Shown: positions 30,777-32,736 of the stretch, piece after piece
How the letters are laid out: the number at the start of each line of letters is the position of its first letter
Position numbering within the stretch: position 1 is the stretch's first letter
Origin: JBBRHF01 sp038223055
GTDB taxonomy: Bacteria; Actinomycetota; Actinomycetes; JACCUZ01
NCBI GenBank assembly: GCA_038223055.1
Contig: JBBRHF010000022.1
Location: forward strand, 1 to 32,736
Length of the DNA stretch: 32,736 bases
Reading direction: 5' to 3'
The notes under the pieces: generated by a model
Databases searched by the model: none
What the model was told of the DNA's origin: nothing
The model's input: the letters and a program-made list of their open reading frames with translations, nothing else
Translations under genes and position numbers: made by a program

Positions 30777-31846
30777 GGCCGCCGGCCGGCCCGGCGACCA
30801 ACGCCGACGGGCCCGTGGTCCTTGGGATCGAGACCTCGTGCGACGAGACGGGCGTCGGCCTGGTGCGCGGGCACACGTTGCTCGCCCAGGCGCTCGCGTC
30901 CAGCGTCGAGGAACACGCCCGGTTCGGCGGCGTGGTGCCCGAGGTCGCCAGCCGCGCCCACCTGGAGGCGATGGTGCCCATGGTGGAGCGGGCGATCGAC
31001 GGAGCCGGGCTGCGCCTGTCCGATGTCGACGCGGTGGCCGTCACGAGCGGGCCGGGTCTGGCCGGCGCGCTGCTTGTCGGCGTCGCCGCGGCCAAGGCGC
31101 TCGCCCTGGCGCTAGACGTGCCGATCTACGGTGTCAACCACCTCGCCGCGCACATCGCCGTCGACCAGCTCGAGCACGGCCCGCTGCCGGAGCCGTGCAT
31201 CGCGCTGCTGGTGTCCGGCGGTCACTCCTCGCTGCTGTTCGTCGAGGACGTCACCGACAACATCAACCCGGTCGGCGCGACCCTCGACGACGCGGCCGGC
31301 GAGGCGTTCGACAAGGTCGCCCGCGTGCTCGGGCTGCCCTTCCCCGGCGGCCCGCACGTGGACCGGGAGGCCCGCTCGGGGGACCCGGCCTACGTCGTGT
31401 TCCCCCGCGGTCTTACCGGCCATCGTGACCAGGCGCAGCATCGTTACGACTTCTCCTTCTCCGGGCTCAAGACCGCGGTCGCGCGGTGGGTCGAGACCCG
31501 GGAGGCGACCGGGGAGCCGGTGCCGCTGGCCGACGTCGCGGCCTCGTTCCAGGAGGCTGTGGTGGACGTGCTCACCCGCAAGGCGGTGCTCGCCTGCCGC
31601 GAGCAGGGCGTCGGCCACCTGCTCGTCGGCGGCGGGGTCGCCGCCAACTCCCGGTTGCGCGCCGTCGCGGCGGGGCGCTGCGAGGAGGCGGGCATCGCGC
31701 TGCGGCTGCCCCGGCCGGGGCTGTGCACCGACACCGGCGCGATGGTCGCCGCGCTCGGTGCCGAGCTGGTCGCACGCGGTGTGGCCCCGTCCACGCTCGA
31801 CCTGCCGGCCGACTCATCCATGCCGGTCACCCGGGTGGTGGCCTGA
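30773..31846 (+). CDS. tsaD: tRNA t6A transferase subunit TsaD
   Basis: A 357-residue ASKHA-fold enzyme that transfers the threonylcarbamoyl group to A37 of ANN-decoding tRNAs, working with TsaB and TsaE. Metal ligands H123 and H127 (VNHLAAHIA) are present, with LGIETSCDETGVGLV at the N-terminus. LVSGGHSSL, DDAAGEAFDKVARVLGLPFP, the FSFSGLKTAV segment, LLVGGGVAANSRLR and CTDTGAMVAALG follow. The GTG start overlaps the ATP-grasp gene. It is the last gene of the plus-strand run, with only ten bases to the convergent gene. Confidence 0.97.
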   Translation: MRPPAGPATNADGPVVLGIETSCDETGVGLVRGHTLLAQALASSVEEHARFGGVVPEVASRAHLEAMVPMVERAIDGAGLRLSDVDAVAVTSGPGLAGALLVGVAAAKALALALDVPIYGVNHLAAHIAVDQLEHGPLPEPCIALLVSGGHSSLLFVEDVTDNINPVGATLDDAAGEAFDKVARVLGLPFPGGPHVDREARSGDPAYVVFPRGLTGHRDQAQHRYDFSFSGLKTAVARWVETREATGEPVPLADVAASFQEAVVDVLTRKAVLACREQGVGHLLVGGGVAANSRLRAVAAGRCEEAGIALRLPRPGLCTDTGAMVAALGAELVARGVAPSTLDLPADSSMPVTRVVA

Positions 31847-31856
31847 CCGAGCACCG

Positions 31857-32736
31857 TCAACGCACCGTAGCCGGCTCGACGACCAGCACCGCCGGCTCGC
31901 CGGCCACCCGGGTCAGCACGACCGTGGCCTGCGCCGGCCCGGCCAGCCGCAGCTGGCGGCGCAGCGCCTCGGGCTCGATCGCCGAGCCGCGCTTCTTGAC
32001 GGTGAGCCGCCCGACTCCCCGCGACCGCAGCAGCGCGCGCAGCCGCTTGAGCCCGAACGGGAGCACGTCGCTCACCTCGTACGCCGTGAGGAACGGCGTC
32101 GCCACCAGCCGGTCGGCGGTGACGTAGGCGATCGTCGGGTCGATCAGGCGGCCGTCGACCAGGGCCGCCGCCTCGGCCACCAGCCCGGCGCGGATCACCG
32201 CGCCGTCGGGCTCGTAGAGCCAGCGCCCGACCGGCCCCGCCTCGCCGCGCACGAGCCCCGTCCCGGTCAGCGTCGCTCCGCCCGGCAGCAGCGTCGCCCG
32301 CCGCGGCACGCCCGTCGACAGCGGCCCGAACCACAGTGCGCACTCGACGACGTCACCGCTGTCGGAGACCCACTGCGCCTCGGCGCCCGGCGGCAGCGCG
32401 TGGTGCGCGATGCCGGGGGCGAGCTTGGCGCCCGTCGCCGGGACGGCCGCGGCGAGCCCCAGAACGAAGGCGTACGGCGGTGACATCGCCGCCAGGTCGA
32501 ACGTGCGGCCCCGGTCGCCGCGACGGGACGGGTCGATGAACACCCCCTCCCGTGCGCCGCGCCCGCGCAGGTCCAGGCCGGTGACGTCGGCGCAGCGGAC
32601 CCCGGCCCGGTCGGCCAGACCCAGGGCGACCAGGTTGGCCGATGCGACGGCGCAGGTCAGCGGGTCGCGGTCCACGCCGGTCGCCGCCAGGCCCGCCGTC
32701 GCCAACGCGGGAAGGTCCCCGCCGATGCCGCAGCAC
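31857..32736 (-). CDS. Class I SAM methyltransferase with THUMP-like C-terminal domain (partial, N-terminus outside window)
   Basis: The frame is open to the window edge and ends at TGA 31857-31859. The visible part starts inside a Rossmann methyltransferase domain: CGIGGDLPALATAGL is the SAM-binding glycine loop, GVDRDPLTCAVASANL follows, then VFIDPSRRGDRGRTFD. The C-terminal part (GRLTVKKRGSAIEPEALRRQ and the late VVLTRVAGEPAVLVVEPA) matches the THUMP-like domain found in actinobacterial proteins of this type. An RNA methyltransferase role is likely but unproven. It is convergent with tsaD, and no terminator fits in the ten-base gap. Confidence 0.85.
   Translation of the reverse strand, partial: CCGIGGDLPALATAGLAATGVDRDPLTCAVASANLVALGLADRAGVRCADVTGLDLRGRGAREGVFIDPSRRGDRGRTFDLAAMSPPYAFVLGLAAAVPATGAKLAPGIAHHALPPGAEAQWVSDSGDVVECALWFGPLSTGVPRRATLLPGGATLTGTGLVRGEAGPVGRWLYEPDGAVIRAGLVAEAAALVDGRLIDPTIAYVTADRLVATPFLTAYEVSDVLPFGLKRLRALLRSRGVGRLTVKKRGSAIEPEALRRQLRLAGPAQATVVLTRVAGEPAVLVVEPATVR

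Overview
This is a GC-rich chromosomal window from an actinobacterium (Actinomycetota). The evidence is the gene order rpsE-rpmD-rplO-secY-adk-map-infA-rpmJ-rpsM-rpsK-rpsD-rpoA-rplQ-truA followed by rplM-rpsI-glmM-coaA-glmS-acpS-nnr-alr-tsaE-tsaB-rimI-tsaD, the many GTG starts, the 4-nt ATGA/GTGA gene overlaps, and the actinobacterial-style N-terminal extension of S9. The arrangement and protein styles suggest Micrococcales, perhaps Intrasporangiaceae-like; that placement is inference.

Region 1 (1-9.8 kb) is the end of the spc operon and the alpha operon: ribosomal proteins S5 (partial), L30, L15, S13, S11, S4, L36 and L17, the translocon SecY, adenylate kinase, methionine aminopeptidase, IF-1 and RNA polymerase alpha, then tRNA pseudouridine synthase TruA and a coupled uridine-kinase-like P-loop protein. 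Region 2 (9.8-13.0 kb) is accessory: an ABC-F ATPase, a remnant of a VOC/PhnB-like gene, a 32-bp AT-rich palindrome, a MarR regulator and a truncated alpha/beta hydrolase. Region 3 (13.0-15.6 kb) is rplM-rpsI, a clear intrinsic terminator, and glmM. Region 4 (15.6-19.2 kb, minus strand) holds a membrane GGDEF-EAL protein, an oxidoreductase remnant and coaA. Region 5 (19.2-31.8 kb, plus strand) has glmS, a secreted phosphoesterase/phospholipase C-like protein, and a tight run: acpS, nnrE-nnrD fusion, alr, alpha/beta hydrolase, family-4-like uracil-DNA glycosylase, tsaE, tsaB, rimI, an ATP-grasp protein and tsaD. The window ends in a convergent, incomplete SAM methyltransferase with a THUMP-like C-terminus.

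Most genes are housekeeping: protein synthesis and export, UDP-GlcNAc precursors (glmM, glmS), D-alanine (alr), CoA/ACP (coaA, acpS), NAD(P)H repair (nnr) and the t6A tRNA modification set (tsaE/B/D). I found no phage, CRISPR, IS element, rRNA or tRNA, and nothing that qualifies as a wholly new multi-gene system. The less ordinary signals are in-frame minisatellites in several housekeeping genes (most strikingly a Ser/Glu/His repeat at the N-terminus of L15), a leader before rpsM with competing hairpins, the 32-bp palindrome by the MarR gene, gene remnants on either side of core genes, leaderless-promoter candidates at glmS and the ATP-grasp gene, and an uncharacterised ATP-grasp protein embedded between rimI and tsaD.
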